Below are positions 8,223 through 17,157 of a DNA stretch of 64,000 nt, piece after piece. The stretch comes from Rhodospirillaceae bacterium (GTDB taxonomy: Bacteria > Pseudomonadota > Alphaproteobacteria > Rhodospirillales > Rhodospirillaceae). How positions within the stretch are numbered: position 1 is the stretch's first letter; each line of letters begins with the position of its first letter. The notes under the pieces are model-generated. The model saw only the letters and a list, made by a program, of their open reading frames with translations, did no database searches and was not told the origin of the DNA. The translations under genes were made by a program, and so were the position numbers. The DNA is taken from assembly GCA_028822445.1 (NCBI GenBank), contig JAPKDQ010000003.1, positions 227,714 through 291,713 on the forward strand, in the 5' to 3' direction.

Positions 8223-9404
8223 ATGCTTCAGCAAGAACGCCACGCCGTACTGCCGCAACCATCTTTGAGCGAGCAGGCTCGGCAAGATTTTTTGAACCAG
8301 CTGGGCAAGCATGTTCTCAACGAGATAACGCCAGGCAACGCCGCCGCATACCAACGGCGTGTTCTTCCGCGTATTCGCGCTGAAAAGGGCCGGGATCCAG
8401 AAACGCGCCACGAAATTCGCAAAGCGATGGTCGCCGACCCCTACTACCAAATCACAAGCTCATTCCAACGCACAGTGCAGGAAATGATGTGGAACTCGGT
8501 CGATGATACTATCCAACGGCAATTGCCAGAGCTAATCGAAACAGCGAAGAATATTCGCGAAGGCGATACCATTGGATCCCTCCATCTTGACCCCGACTTT
8601 GTTATTCCACCCTACGTCGCCGAGAATGATCATCACTGCATGCCGGGCGGATACTCGGGCGACCTGTGTGAAGATGACATCACAGCCGGAGCTCTCTACG
8701 ACAAAGGCGCATTTATCTATACCCAGGGCCTGTTTGGCCCCCGCATGGACGGCATCGGCAAAGCAACAGCCATGATGTTCGCCCGGTGCTTCCCCGAGAT
8801 GAAGCCACAAAAGATTCTGGAAATTGGCTGCACTGCCGGTGGCTCAACAACCGGGTTGAAATTGGGTTTCCCAGATGCGGAAATGCACGCCATTGACGTC
8901 GGTGCAGCCGTTTTGCGCTACGGTCATGCCCGCGCAGAGAGCCTAGGTGTGCCAATTCATTTCCACCAAATGAATGGCGAAGACCTGCTCTTTGAAGACA
9001 ATACCTTTGACTTCGTCAACTGCCCGGCCTCATTTCATGAGATGTCACGCAGCGCCGTCTACAACGTTTTTGAAGAAGTGCACCGCGTTCTTAAACCAGG
9101 CGGCGTGTTCCTCATGTCGGAACTCCCCCCATACGAAGGGCAAGACCCTTGGACACAGTTCATTCGGGACTGGGATACCTACAATAACAATGAGCCCTTC
9201 TGGGGTGCCGTTCACGAACTCGACTTCGCTGAAGTTGCTGAAAAAGCCGGGTTTAGCCGTGACGATTATTGGGCCGGCACCGGGCCTGGCATTGCTGAAG
9301 CCAACGAACTCACTGGCGCAGTCGAAGTTCAGAATAGGAAATTTATGGGTTCAACTCGGGGCGGTGGCAAAGCATGGTATGTCCATGTAACCAAGCGCGC
9401 CTAA
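8223..9404 (+). CDS. SAM-dependent methyltransferase (class I) with an extended N-terminal region
   Basis: About 393 residues. The class I motif I is ILEIGCTAGGSTTG and the acidic strand is MHAIDVGAAVLRYGHARAE; motif post-I and the VLKPGGVFLMSE strand are typical of Methyltransf_11/25. The roughly 190-residue N-terminal region has no domain I recognise but is shared with the methyltransferase at 23629-24870: RHAVLPQPS aligns with RHSLLPEPS. That alignment and GGAG at 8213-8216 support ATG 8223 over the earlier TTG 8166 and ATG 8172. It follows the monooxygenase and may O- or C-methylate its product. Cytoplasmic. Confidence 0.85.
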   Translation: MLQQERHAVLPQPSLSEQARQDFLNQLGKHVLNEITPGNAAAYQRRVLPRIRAEKGRDPETRHEIRKAMVADPYYQITSSFQRTVQEMMWNSVDDTIQRQLPELIETAKNIREGDTIGSLHLDPDFVIPPYVAENDHHCMPGGYSGDLCEDDITAGALYDKGAFIYTQGLFGPRMDGIGKATAMMFARCFPEMKPQKILEIGCTAGGSTTGLKLGFPDAEMHAIDVGAAVLRYGHARAESLGVPIHFHQMNGEDLLFEDNTFDFVNCPASFHEMSRSAVYNVFEEVHRVLKPGGVFLMSELPPYEGQDPWTQFIRDWDTYNNNEPFWGAVHELDFAEVAEKAGFSRDDYWAGTGPGIAEANELTGAVEVQNRKFMGSTRGGGKAWYVHVTKRA

Positions 9405-9420
9405 CACAAACGGTTGATCG

Positions 9421-9747
9421 ATGACTGATAAAATTGCGACCCCGCGCCCCTCAAAGGGAAAGCGGCCCCAGTACTTCGATGATCCCAATATGGATCAAAT
9501 GCATTCGATGATTATTGCTCTAGCGACGGAAGTCTCTGTTCTGACAGATCGCTTCGACACCATTGAACGTATTCTTGATGAAAAAGGCACGGTCAGCCGT
9601 GCTGACATTGAATCCTGGGAGCCGGACGAAACAACCTGGAATGAGCGGCGTGAGAATAGAGAGCAACTGATACGGCGCTTATTTAGGGGCGTGCGTGAAA
9701 GCCGCACAGCCCTTGAAGGGCACGACACTCCTGTAGACAAACAATAA
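9421..9747 (+). CDS. small hypothetical protein
   Basis: A 108-residue charged protein without a signal or membrane segment. It begins with a basic, proline-rich stretch (RPSKGKRPQYFDDPNM), then helical segments (MIIALATEVSVLTDRFDTIERIL) likely to form a coiled coil, and an acidic middle (SWEPDETTWNERRENREQLIRRL). I do not recognise the family. It sits 16 bases after the methyltransferase and 13 before the cupin gene, so it belongs to the same operon and may be an accessory subunit of one of the neighbours. Confidence 0.65.
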   Translation: MTDKIATPRPSKGKRPQYFDDPNMDQMHSMIIALATEVSVLTDRFDTIERILDEKGTVSRADIESWEPDETTWNERRENREQLIRRLFRGVRESRTALEGHDTPVDKQ

Positions 9748-9760
9748 GGAGCTACACCAC

Positions 9761-10609
9761 ATGCCACGTCCACACATTGAGTTTATTCAGGCGCAAGCCG
9801 TTCGGTGGCATACCCTAGGCGAAGATATGTCTCGCCCTGGAGCGGAAGCTAAGCCCTTAAGTCACGACGCAGATTCCAAAGCCATAACCGCCATCCTGCG
9901 ATATCCCGCAGGATGGTATTTAGAACAAGACCATCACCTGGATAGCGATGAAGAGCTTTACGTCCTATCCGGAACAATCGTCATTAATGGCGTGTCATAT
10001 GAGGAAGGCAACTACGCCTATCTCCCAGCTGGATACCCGCGACACACTATGACGAGTGAGGCAGGCGCAGATGTGATGACGTTCTTTGAAGGCCCGCACA
10101 AACGGGTTCCGGGACCGGCGCCAGATGGGTTCTACGATACCACAAATTTGGTTCAACGCATCCAGACAAAATCCGCCGAGTGGGGCAGCGCAACAGACCC
10201 CAAAGTGATGGCCCCAGGTGTAAAACGCCTCGGTCTACGCAAAGACCCAGACACAGGCGATGCCACGTGGCTGTTAGATATTGATGAGACAGGCATGACC
10301 GGTGAGGTAAACCGGCTGGAGACACACCCGGTCGTCGAAGAGGTTTTCATTCTCTCTGGAGAAATGCACATGCCCATGGGTGTGCTTAAAGAGGGTGCCT
10401 ATTTCTGGCGCCCACCTGGGATTCCACACGGACCGGTAGGCACAAAGACCGGCTCTCTCGGCCTGTTTCGTTGCAAGGGTGGGCCGCTCACTACGGACTG
10501 GTCAGAAGACCCACACCCTGTCCAATGGAACGCACCATACGAGCCCTTCCTTCCAGATACCCTAGCAGGCAGTCTTTTGCCTGACTACGATTCAACTTTG
10601 CCTTACTAG
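9761..10609 (+). CDS. bicupin protein (DUF4437/ChrR-like cupin)
   Basis: 282 residues with two cupin barrels. The first has the motif DHHLDSDEELYVLSG and a GNYAYLPAGYPRH strand; the second has HPVVEEVFILSG and AYFWRPPGIPHGP. His and Glu ligands remain in both, so a bound metal is likely. It resembles DUF4437-type bicupins, which often occur in catabolic operons as dioxygenases, isomerases or accessory proteins. AAGGAG at 9746-9751 supports ATG 9761. It is part of the operon running from the monooxygenase to the TRAP receptor. Confidence 0.8.
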   Translation: MPRPHIEFIQAQAVRWHTLGEDMSRPGAEAKPLSHDADSKAITAILRYPAGWYLEQDHHLDSDEELYVLSGTIVINGVSYEEGNYAYLPAGYPRHTMTSEAGADVMTFFEGPHKRVPGPAPDGFYDTTNLVQRIQTKSAEWGSATDPKVMAPGVKRLGLRKDPDTGDATWLLDIDETGMTGEVNRLETHPVVEEVFILSGEMHMPMGVLKEGAYFWRPPGIPHGPVGTKTGSLGLFRCKGGPLTTDWSEDPHPVQWNAPYEPFLPDTLAGSLLPDYDSTLPY

Positions 10610-10704
10610 CACTGCGCGCTAATTACCCACACAACAAAAGGTGAAGGTCGCGCCACGCTGCGGAGAAGGCTAGTCTCTATGCTTGGTTTTTAGGTGAGTG
10701 CAAT

Positions 10705-12402
10705 ATGTCAGAAAAAATCCGTAAGGGATTCATCAACGTTGGGGCAGGACAGGTTCATTATCGGGCAGCAGGGTCTGGCCCGCCTATAATATTGCTTCAT
10801 GATTCTCCCCGGTCATCTGTTCTCCATGCGCCGTTGGTTGAACACTTTTCTGACCACTTCACCACGATTGCGATCGACACACCGGGATATGGAAACTCCA
10901 CAGCCCTCCCGTCTGAACCACGGCCTGAGATTGCTGATTTTGCCAACGCCTTAGCAGAGACGATTTTGAGCTTTGGCGTTGAACGTTGCCCTGTCTATGG
11001 CTTTCACACCAGTTCTAAAATTCTTTTAGAATTTGCGGCCAGCCACCCTGAACGTGTCGCCGTTGCGATTATGGACGGCTTATCGCTGCCAACCGGCGAT
11101 ACGGATCATGCATTTATCAATAGCTACATGAGCCCATTCAAGGTGACGGCGACTGGTAGCTATCTTGCTGAAGAATGGACGCGTATCCGTGATTTTCAAC
11201 GGTGGTTTCCGTGGTTTACAAAAAGCAAAACAACACGAATGCAGATGGCGCAACGCGACACAAAGTACATGCAAGATTACAGCATGGATCTTTTCATGGC
11301 TGGGCCAAACTTCTCAGACGCCTATTCCGCTGCTATGCGTTACAAGGCCGTTCCCGTTGTGCCAACGCTTTCGGCACCCTGTGTGTTTATGGCCAGAGAG
11401 GATGACGTGCTCTACGCCTTCCTTGATGCACTACCTGACCCTTTGCCCAAAGGCAGCAGCATCGAGCGCCTCTCACCAAACAGAGACGCTTGGAAGAAAC
11501 GGTTGGGTGAGATTTTCACCGAGCACGCCGATTTCGATGGCGCCGAAAAATTCTCTCCGCCAGACCCCTTAAAGAATCCGTTGGGTGGCGGCATGGTGAC
11601 GCGTGGATATGTCGACACGGGCCATGGCCAGATTCTGGTCCGTCGCGCCGGACAAGGAGATAGCACACCACTAGTCTTCCTGCACGATTTGCCAGGAAGC
11701 GCCAGAGCCGATGAGAGCTACTTAAAATCCCTTGGTAGAGGTCGGGCCGCATTTGGATTGGATTTGCCAGGCTGCGGCGATTCAGATGCACTCGAGAAAA
11801 TTGATGCTGCCAGCTACGCGGCAGCGGTGATTGCCGCGACTGGTGCTCTCGGATTGGATAAGTTTGACCTGGTTGCAAACGGTCTCAGCACATTAATTGC
11901 TTTGACTGTCGCAGGCCAATATGGCGCTCGCGTCAACCGTCTTGTCCTCGACGGCGTCACGCTACCAGATGCTGACCTGTGCGCAGAGATGAAAGTCAAT
12001 TATATGCCTGATTTACGACTGCAGATGGACGGTACGCACCTTCATCGCGGTTGGCACATGCTCCGCGATCAGTCTATTCAATGGCCATGGTACGACGGCG
12101 GCATTAAGGCCACGCGGAAAATAACTCCGGACATTGATCCACAGGCCTTACACACACGGTTGGTCGACACGTTGAAGCAATCGAATCATGCCGGCGATGC
12201 CATTACCGCTGCGCTCAGTGCGGATGGACGAACGGCATTGGGGCAAATCTCTACTCCAACGCTTGTCTTTAAAACCGACGACGACGTTCGATACCAGTGG
12301 GCCGATGGTGCGGCGAGCGCATTATCAAACGGCACAACATTAGACAGGCCCGCTGATCAGGCGGCCAGGGCCCTCGCTGTTCTCAGTTTCTTGGGGCGCT
12401 AA
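10705..12402 (+). CDS. tandem double alpha/beta-hydrolase protein with altered nucleophile positions
   Basis: 565 residues made of two alpha/beta-hydrolase folds, about 8-270 and 300-565. Both keep the oxyanion region (LLHDSP, FLHDLPGS) and the strand-turn before the nucleophile. In the first half the elbow reads GFHTS (99-103), placing His101 where Ser is expected. In the second it reads ANGLS (391-395), placing Gly at that point, and no catalytic His is evident near its C-terminus. Neither half is a classical Ser hydrolase. The first may belong to the G-x-H-T-G/S type seen in some bacterial hydrolases, while the second looks degenerate. AGGTGA before ATG 10705 supports the start. It may process the product of the upstream monooxygenase. 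Confidence 0.8.
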   Translation: MSEKIRKGFINVGAGQVHYRAAGSGPPIILLHDSPRSSVLHAPLVEHFSDHFTTIAIDTPGYGNSTALPSEPRPEIADFANALAETILSFGVERCPVYGFHTSSKILLEFAASHPERVAVAIMDGLSLPTGDTDHAFINSYMSPFKVTATGSYLAEEWTRIRDFQRWFPWFTKSKTTRMQMAQRDTKYMQDYSMDLFMAGPNFSDAYSAAMRYKAVPVVPTLSAPCVFMAREDDVLYAFLDALPDPLPKGSSIERLSPNRDAWKKRLGEIFTEHADFDGAEKFSPPDPLKNPLGGGMVTRGYVDTGHGQILVRRAGQGDSTPLVFLHDLPGSARADESYLKSLGRGRAAFGLDLPGCGDSDALEKIDAASYAAAVIAATGALGLDKFDLVANGLSTLIALTVAGQYGARVNRLVLDGVTLPDADLCAEMKVNYMPDLRLQMDGTHLHRGWHMLRDQSIQWPWYDGGIKATRKITPDIDPQALHTRLVDTLKQSNHAGDAITAALSADGRTALGQISTPTLVFKTDDDVRYQWADGAASALSNGTTLDRPADQAARALAVLSFLGR

Positions 12403-12491
12403 TTCGACATGACACAGGTTACGAGCACTTTGCGCAAGGCTGCATGAACCCAGGATGTCTAAGGCTGTGAAATCATAACACGAGGTGAGTT

Positions 12492-13511
12492 TTGAAAATC
12501 TGGGGCCGAGTTCAATACACACTTGCGAGCCTAATCCTTCTGACTTGCCAAGATGTATCGGCAGCAGACAGAATTCCTATGACCATCGGCGCTGTATCAT
12601 CACCAATTCTAAGCGCCGATAAATTTTATACACAAATGAGTGACCGGCTTGGCGGCGGGCCTGATGCACAGTTCGATGTGAAACTCCTTGTGCGCGGCGA
12701 GATCGGGTCTGACGAATCTATCTTCTACGCCATGCGCCGCGGACGCATTCAAATCGCTGGCGTTGGCGGACAATCCATCTCAACTGCGGTCCCTGAACTG
12801 GCAGTCCTTAACGCACCTTATCTTTTCGATTCCTGGGCAGAGATCGATTTCATATACGATACAGTAGTTACCCCATTCATCAATACTCTACTCGAAGAAC
12901 ATGGGATCGTTGGGCTCCGGCTCTATGGTGCGGCATGGCATGGCATCTATGCCAAGACACCGATTTACAAGCCATCGGATACCATCGACATGCGCTTTCG
13001 AGCCTTAATCGACCCGGCCTCTCAACTATTTGTTCAAGCGCTAGGCGCAGATACCTTTCAAGTCGCATCAAATGAGGTGGTTACAGGGTTGCAAACGGGG
13101 CTCATTGAGGCCGGAGAAACGAGCACGCTGGTCTACAATATCAGTGGGACGTCTTACGAAGCCCCCTATCTGACGCGCACACGGCACACACCATCTCTCA
13201 TTGCCTTAGTCGCAAACAAACGATGGTATGAAACGCTAACGACAGAGCAACAAGACATGGTCATGCAGTCTCATCCACCTACGAAGTACTCGGGAGATGC
13301 CCTCCGCGCAGATGAAGAAAGGATACTTGCTGCAGCCGAGCACGTGACTGTCATCGAACTCACCCCTCAACAGCTCGCCGTTTGGAAGAAGGTTGGGCGG
13401 TCGACACATGGAGCGCTGATCAAGGAAGCTGGCGGGCAGGCTCAAGAGCTTTACGATATAGTTCTAAAAGCCAAAGCGAACTTCGCAGTACGGAACGCAA
13501 GAGCAGATTAA
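12492..13511 (+). CDS. TRAP transporter solute-binding protein (DctP family), orphan
   Basis: 339 residues with a signal peptide (LASLILLTCQDVSAADR, cleavage after VSA). DctP landmarks are LLVRGEIGSDES, MRRGRIQIAGVGG, PELAVLNAPYLFDSWAE, the conserved DMRFRALIDPAS arginine and GLQTGLIEAGETS. It is clearly related to the receptor at 4756 and to the pseudogene near 45.1-45.5 kb. The start codon is TTG at 12492 with GAGGTGA a few bases before it. No DctQ/DctM genes are adjacent. It ends the plus-strand operon, so its ligand is plausibly the compound degraded by the monooxygenase, cupin and hydrolase genes. Confidence 0.85.
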   Translation: MKIWGRVQYTLASLILLTCQDVSAADRIPMTIGAVSSPILSADKFYTQMSDRLGGGPDAQFDVKLLVRGEIGSDESIFYAMRRGRIQIAGVGGQSISTAVPELAVLNAPYLFDSWAEIDFIYDTVVTPFINTLLEEHGIVGLRLYGAAWHGIYAKTPIYKPSDTIDMRFRALIDPASQLFVQALGADTFQVASNEVVTGLQTGLIEAGETSTLVYNISGTSYEAPYLTRTRHTPSLIALVANKRWYETLTTEQQDMVMQSHPPTKYSGDALRADEERILAAAEHVTVIELTPQQLAVWKKVGRSTHGALIKEAGGQAQELYDIVLKAKANFAVRNARAD

Positions 13512-13834
13512 TCGACTAGCGACGCCAGAAGTCGTGCAAGGCATAGAGGGAAATGGCTTCACTCCTTCTTTATTTTTCCGCCGCACGGCCTGTGCTCTCC
13601 ACTCGTAACTTTTCAATCTATACGGTGGTCGACGGTTCTTATCGCGGTCGCTCCCTCAGTATTCGGTACGCCGTCATCGCAGGCGGAGAAGCGTTGGGCG
13701 CCTTGATCCATGGTTCTTGAACTCTATGGATTTAGTCGCCGCTTATTGCCGGGGGCACCATCACAGCCTTAGCTACGGTGATTTTGCACCCCCGACGCAA
13801 GCGTTACGCGACCATTCTAGAACAAGGCTAGTCG
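13512..13834 (+). other. 323-base gap, possible remnant of a membrane protein gene
   Basis: There is no convincing gene here. A 55-codon frame starts at ATG 13553 (MASLLLYFSAARPVLS) without a properly spaced ribosome site. A shifted frame further on reads TITALATVILHPRRKRY before a stop near 13830, which looks like the last transmembrane helix and basic tail of a transporter. Together they could be a decayed transporter gene downstream of the orphan TRAP receptor. This is weak and could be chance. Confidence 0.25.
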
Positions 13835-14833
13835 TTAGCTACCACCCGGCTCAACCGGTTCTTGCTCAAGCGCATACATCTCAAGACTGGACAGGCTTGG
13901 TTCTTCAAACGTTTCTGGTGGCTCGAGATATCCCGGGAAATTCTTCGCCGTGTACTCGATAATATTGTGTGGCAACTCATCGACCGTCTCAACGCCACCG
14001 GCTGTCAGGCAGTTGTAAACGCAGTGACCTGGCGCCTGGCCCATAAGCATCCACGGTAGCCATGGCGTTACCCTGTTCCATGATCCGTAATCCCGCACGG
14101 ATGTCAGCTCTTCATTCTGCATGTCGTCCAAAGAAATCACATGCAGAAACATCTCTGACACACGGTTCATAGGGCCCGAACTCTCACGCACCCATTTCTT
14201 CGGATCTAGAGCGTTCTTATAATAGAGGTGGATATGCTCCTCTAGCATCAGGCGGTCGCCTTCTACACGCCACGGCTTAAGGTATGGTTTGCGTTCCACG
14301 TTGTCGTTATTTAAGCCGCCATAGTTGGGCGGTAACGGAAAGTACTCTTCGTACTTGGTATTGAACGGATCGTTGGCCACATGAACAACCCGAACCTTTT
14401 CTTGCGTATATGGGTTTTCCATTTCTTCCATGATCTCGCCGGTAGCTAAATCATAGTAATATCCGACTTCACGATGAAGTTTCTGCCACCCCGGGCCATC
14501 AGTGAGCGGAACCAACTTGGTTGCACCAAAGCCACGAAATCCACAGATATCTTTCAATGGCCCGCCGGATGCCACACCCATGACAATGCCGTCATACCAG
14601 CCAAAGCGAGATTTTTTAGGGTCAGTATTGCCGTGCAAGCGGGCAGCCGCAATCATGTTTCCGGTCTTGTCCGTCAGGTCTATATATGGTCCGGTCAAGC
14701 TCGCACCTTCGACTTTGCGGACAGAAGCTTGGGCAGGCATAGCGCTGCCCATCGTAGCAGCGGCGGCAGCACCGCCCATCGCTATTGCCGCCAGAATCTC
14801 GCGGCGCTCTAGTGCTGGTTTTTGTTTCTTCAT
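13835..14833 (-). CDS. DUF1838-like protein with Tat-type signal
   Basis: 332 residues. The N-terminus carries a twin-arginine-like signal (LERREILAAIAMGGAAAAA, ending AMPAQASV), so it is probably exported to the periplasm. The body has FGWYDGIVMG, REVGYYYDLATGEIMEE and NPYTQEKVRVVHVANDP, which fit my memory of DUF1838 proteins found in aromatic and sterol degraders; function unknown. It is convergent with the TRAP receptor operon and lies 34 bases downstream of the nitrilase gene on the same strand, so the two are likely co-transcribed. Confidence 0.7.
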   Translation of the reverse strand: MKKQKPALERREILAAIAMGGAAAAATMGSAMPAQASVRKVEGASLTGPYIDLTDKTGNMIAAARLHGNTDPKKSRFGWYDGIVMGVASGGPLKDICGFRGFGATKLVPLTDGPGWQKLHREVGYYYDLATGEIMEEMENPYTQEKVRVVHVANDPFNTKYEEYFPLPPNYGGLNNDNVERKPYLKPWRVEGDRLMLEEHIHLYYKNALDPKKWVRESSGPMNRVSEMFLHVISLDDMQNEELTSVRDYGSWNRVTPWLPWMLMGQAPGHCVYNCLTAGGVETVDELPHNIIEYTAKNFPGYLEPPETFEEPSLSSLEMYALEQEPVEPGGS

Positions 14834-14867
14834 TTTTATCGCTCCTATCTATAGAAATTGCAGTTGG

Positions 14868-16619
14868 TTAAGCGGCCTTTGAGGGCGCGCGGTAAACACC
14901 TGTTTCGCGGTAGCGTGCAATCGTCTCAAGCACGACCTTGATGCCCTCATCAGCCTGTTCTGTTGGGTTCTCTAACGCCCAATCCAAAGGCAAGCCATCG
15001 TGAGAGCGATACATAGTCGCGACAGCATCAAAATCAACTTTGTCGATGACGGACAAATCCGCGTCTCGGCGCGCGCGACGCAGGGCCTCAATATCGACCT
15101 TAGCGACTAACGGCACTTCTCCACCCGTATCCGCCACCGCAACAGCCCGGCCATCAGGCCCGACAAGCTTTGAATAGCCGCGATGGAAGAAGGTCGTTGG
15201 CGCATCTGGTGCGACAGATTCGCAGCCCGCATTAGCGCTGGCGATATAGATTTGGTTTTCCGCCGCATGTGCGCGCTTGGCCAAATCCCAGGCCGTGCGA
15301 TGGCCGTTGTGAGGTTCACCCGTAGGATAAACGATGAGCTCGGCACCTCGCAATGTCAGCGACCGCCATAGCTCTGGGAAATTGGTATCGTAGCAAATAC
15401 AAGCCGCAAGGCGGCCAATATCCGTGTCGACAACGGGGAATAGACCATCTTCGCCATAGCGTTGCACATATTCTGAATAGACGTTGCCCGGCGTCGTATT
15501 GTTCAGCAGTCCATTGATATCGCCACACTGAAGCTTGCGATACCTTAGAATAACGTCACCCGACGGATTGATAATAAAGGCCGTGTTAAACCAGCGACGC
15601 GGCCAGTCAGGGTCGTATTCAAAAATTGCGCCCCCGACATAAGAGCCAACCTTTGATGCAAACTCCCGCAATCGAGCAAAGTGTGGGCCGTTCATTTGAA
15701 TACCAACCCTCGGCCAGAAATCATCAACCGACTTCCCAAAAGCCGCGCCGGTCATCCAATACTCAGGAAACACGACAAGTTTAATGCTGGGCTGCATTGC
15801 AAATTTGCCCGCCAATCCCAGGCTGCGGTCCAGGTTTGCCGAGATAACCTCATCGGCCTGCTCAACAGTCGGCACCGTTGTGATGTGCGCCTGCGCGATA
15901 AGAACTTGGTACGGCGTAATAGGTGTGGCCGGTTCCGTCGCCCAATCTTTAGCGCGGGCCGCCGCCTTGTCATATTCCACCGCGTATAACTTGGTCCGGA
16001 GTTGTGCAGGGAAATTGAGCATGGGCACCGTCCGCGCCGTGCGGACCGTTTCTAGGTCGATCTTCGCTGCGATCGCGTCGGTTTCAGAACCAGCCGTCAA
16101 CACAACTTCGCCGTGACAATCCCAAACCCCAGACTCCCCGCCTGCTGAGGCAGCCAACACCATCGCAAGGTTTTCATAGGCCCGGGCAGAGCGAGCCAAG
16201 GCACGCGCTTCCGACAACGCGTCGGGGCGCTCTCGTGTTGGATTTAGAATAATCTCAGCCCCGGCTAAAACATGTCCGCGCACGACCTCGTGATGACGCA
16301 GACCATCACCAACCACAACAGCGAGGTCACCGATGGAAGACTTCGCCACCGGATAGGCGTCCACGGCGTCGGCAAGAAGGTCTTTGCCCTCGGGGGACAA
16401 TAAAAAGGCAACAGAGCCCACAGCACCTGCAATGTGCACACCATGGTCTTTTGCGCTTGAAACAAAATGTGAAGCATCCAGTTCAGCGGATACAGGAAGT
16501 TGCGGCAACACAACGAGCTTAAGGTCACCGTAATCTACCACCAGATCAGAGAGCGTTTGACCCCATCCATCGCCCGTTGGCTTAGGCCCATCCGTCAAAC
16601 ACGCAGCTGTATAGCGCAT
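14868..16619 (-). CDS. double nitrilase-superfamily amidohydrolase with an inactive N-terminal domain
   Basis: 583 residues with two carbon-nitrogen hydrolase folds. The C-terminal one (about 236-520) keeps the Glu-Lys-Cys triad: Glu286 in FPEYW, Lys362 in RYRKLQ and Cys408 in CICYDTNFPE. The N-terminal one (about 1-215) retains scaffold features (LAGAEIILNPTRE) but reads LPQLP where Glu is expected and VVGDGLRHHE where the Cys motif should be, so it is probably non-catalytic. The active half resembles aliphatic amidases/formamidases that hydrolyse amides or nitriles. Cytoplasmic, no signal peptide. It precedes the DUF1838-like gene. Confidence 0.85.
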   Translation of the reverse strand: MRYTAACLTDGPKPTGDGWGQTLSDLVVDYGDLKLVVLPQLPVSAELDASHFVSSAKDHGVHIAGAVGSVAFLLSPEGKDLLADAVDAYPVAKSSIGDLAVVVGDGLRHHEVVRGHVLAGAEIILNPTRERPDALSEARALARSARAYENLAMVLAASAGGESGVWDCHGEVVLTAGSETDAIAAKIDLETVRTARTVPMLNFPAQLRTKLYAVEYDKAAARAKDWATEPATPITPYQVLIAQAHITTVPTVEQADEVISANLDRSLGLAGKFAMQPSIKLVVFPEYWMTGAAFGKSVDDFWPRVGIQMNGPHFARLREFASKVGSYVGGAIFEYDPDWPRRWFNTAFIINPSGDVILRYRKLQCGDINGLLNNTTPGNVYSEYVQRYGEDGLFPVVDTDIGRLAACICYDTNFPELWRSLTLRGAELIVYPTGEPHNGHRTAWDLAKRAHAAENQIYIASANAGCESVAPDAPTTFFHRGYSKLVGPDGRAVAVADTGGEVPLVAKVDIEALRRARRDADLSVIDKVDFDAVATMYRSHDGLPLDWALENPTEQADEGIKVVLETIARYRETGVYRAPSKAA

Positions 16620-17020
16620 AAGAAGCCTCCCTCAATCTATCTCCGTGGAATCATCGTATCCGCCATCCTGCATGGACTCGAGCCTTGGAGGAAGAGTGCC
16701 GATGAATTGATCAGCAGGTGACGCAAAAGCGCAGGTTACAATCCAGGCATCACCGTGTGCTTATGCAGGACATTGATGCCCGTGATCATGTCACCCTGCC
16801 TTGCTCCCTTATTCCGCGTCGTGCCGATTGCCACGGAGGCGTCACGCGGCCCCAGGGGAAATCTTTAACACGCGACGCTTGTCCAGACATAAGAGACTCG
16901 GATCTTTTTTTAATTCCCTTGAAGAAGATAGGGCCTGTTGCGTATACCTCTATTGTTATTTGAATCATTCAGCGGAAGAACTTTTTTATGACAAAGACTG
17001 TGTCCCGCTCGGTTGACCAG
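16620..17020. other. intergenic region without a recognisable gene
   Basis: About 400 bases between the divergent nitrilase gene and the rsgA leader. Short open frames on both strands lack ribosome sites and recognisable composition. The region must hold the promoter of the nitrilase operon, but I could not pick out convincing -35/-10 pairs. The stretch near 16900-16990 is AT-rich. Confidence 0.4.
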
Positions 17021-17140
17021 GAAAGCTCACCCCTCGTCTAGGCTTTCATCAGCCTGCGCGCTTTTAGGTGCGCAAGCCCTGTTCAGTTTTGAATGCCGCC
17101 CCACGCCGGTTTGCCCGGTGGTGAGCTTTTGTGCTTTTTT
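17021..17140 (+). ncRNA. candidate structured RNA in the rsgA leader
   Basis: AAAGCTCACC (17022-17031) pairs exactly with GGTGAGCTTT (17120-17129); a G-U pair can extend this to 11. Inside are three local helices: GGCT/AGCC (17041-17044 with 17075-17078) stacked on TGCGC/GCGCA (17055-17059 with 17070-17074), then TTCA-gttt-TGAA (17082-17093), then CCGG-tttgc-CCGG (about 17106-17118). TTTTTT follows at 17135-17140. A long closing stem, a multibranch interior and a terminal T-tract suggest a small RNA or leader attenuator of about 110-120 bases. It matches no RNA family I can recall. rsgA begins 17 bases after the T-tract. Confidence 0.35.
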
Positions 17141-17157
17141 GACTGAGATGCCCTGAC

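Noticed and set aside
17041..17054. CTGATGA on the minus strand, resembling a hammerhead ribozyme core
   Set aside because: The matching GAAA core and the three-stem arrangement are absent; the bases are explained by a local hairpin.
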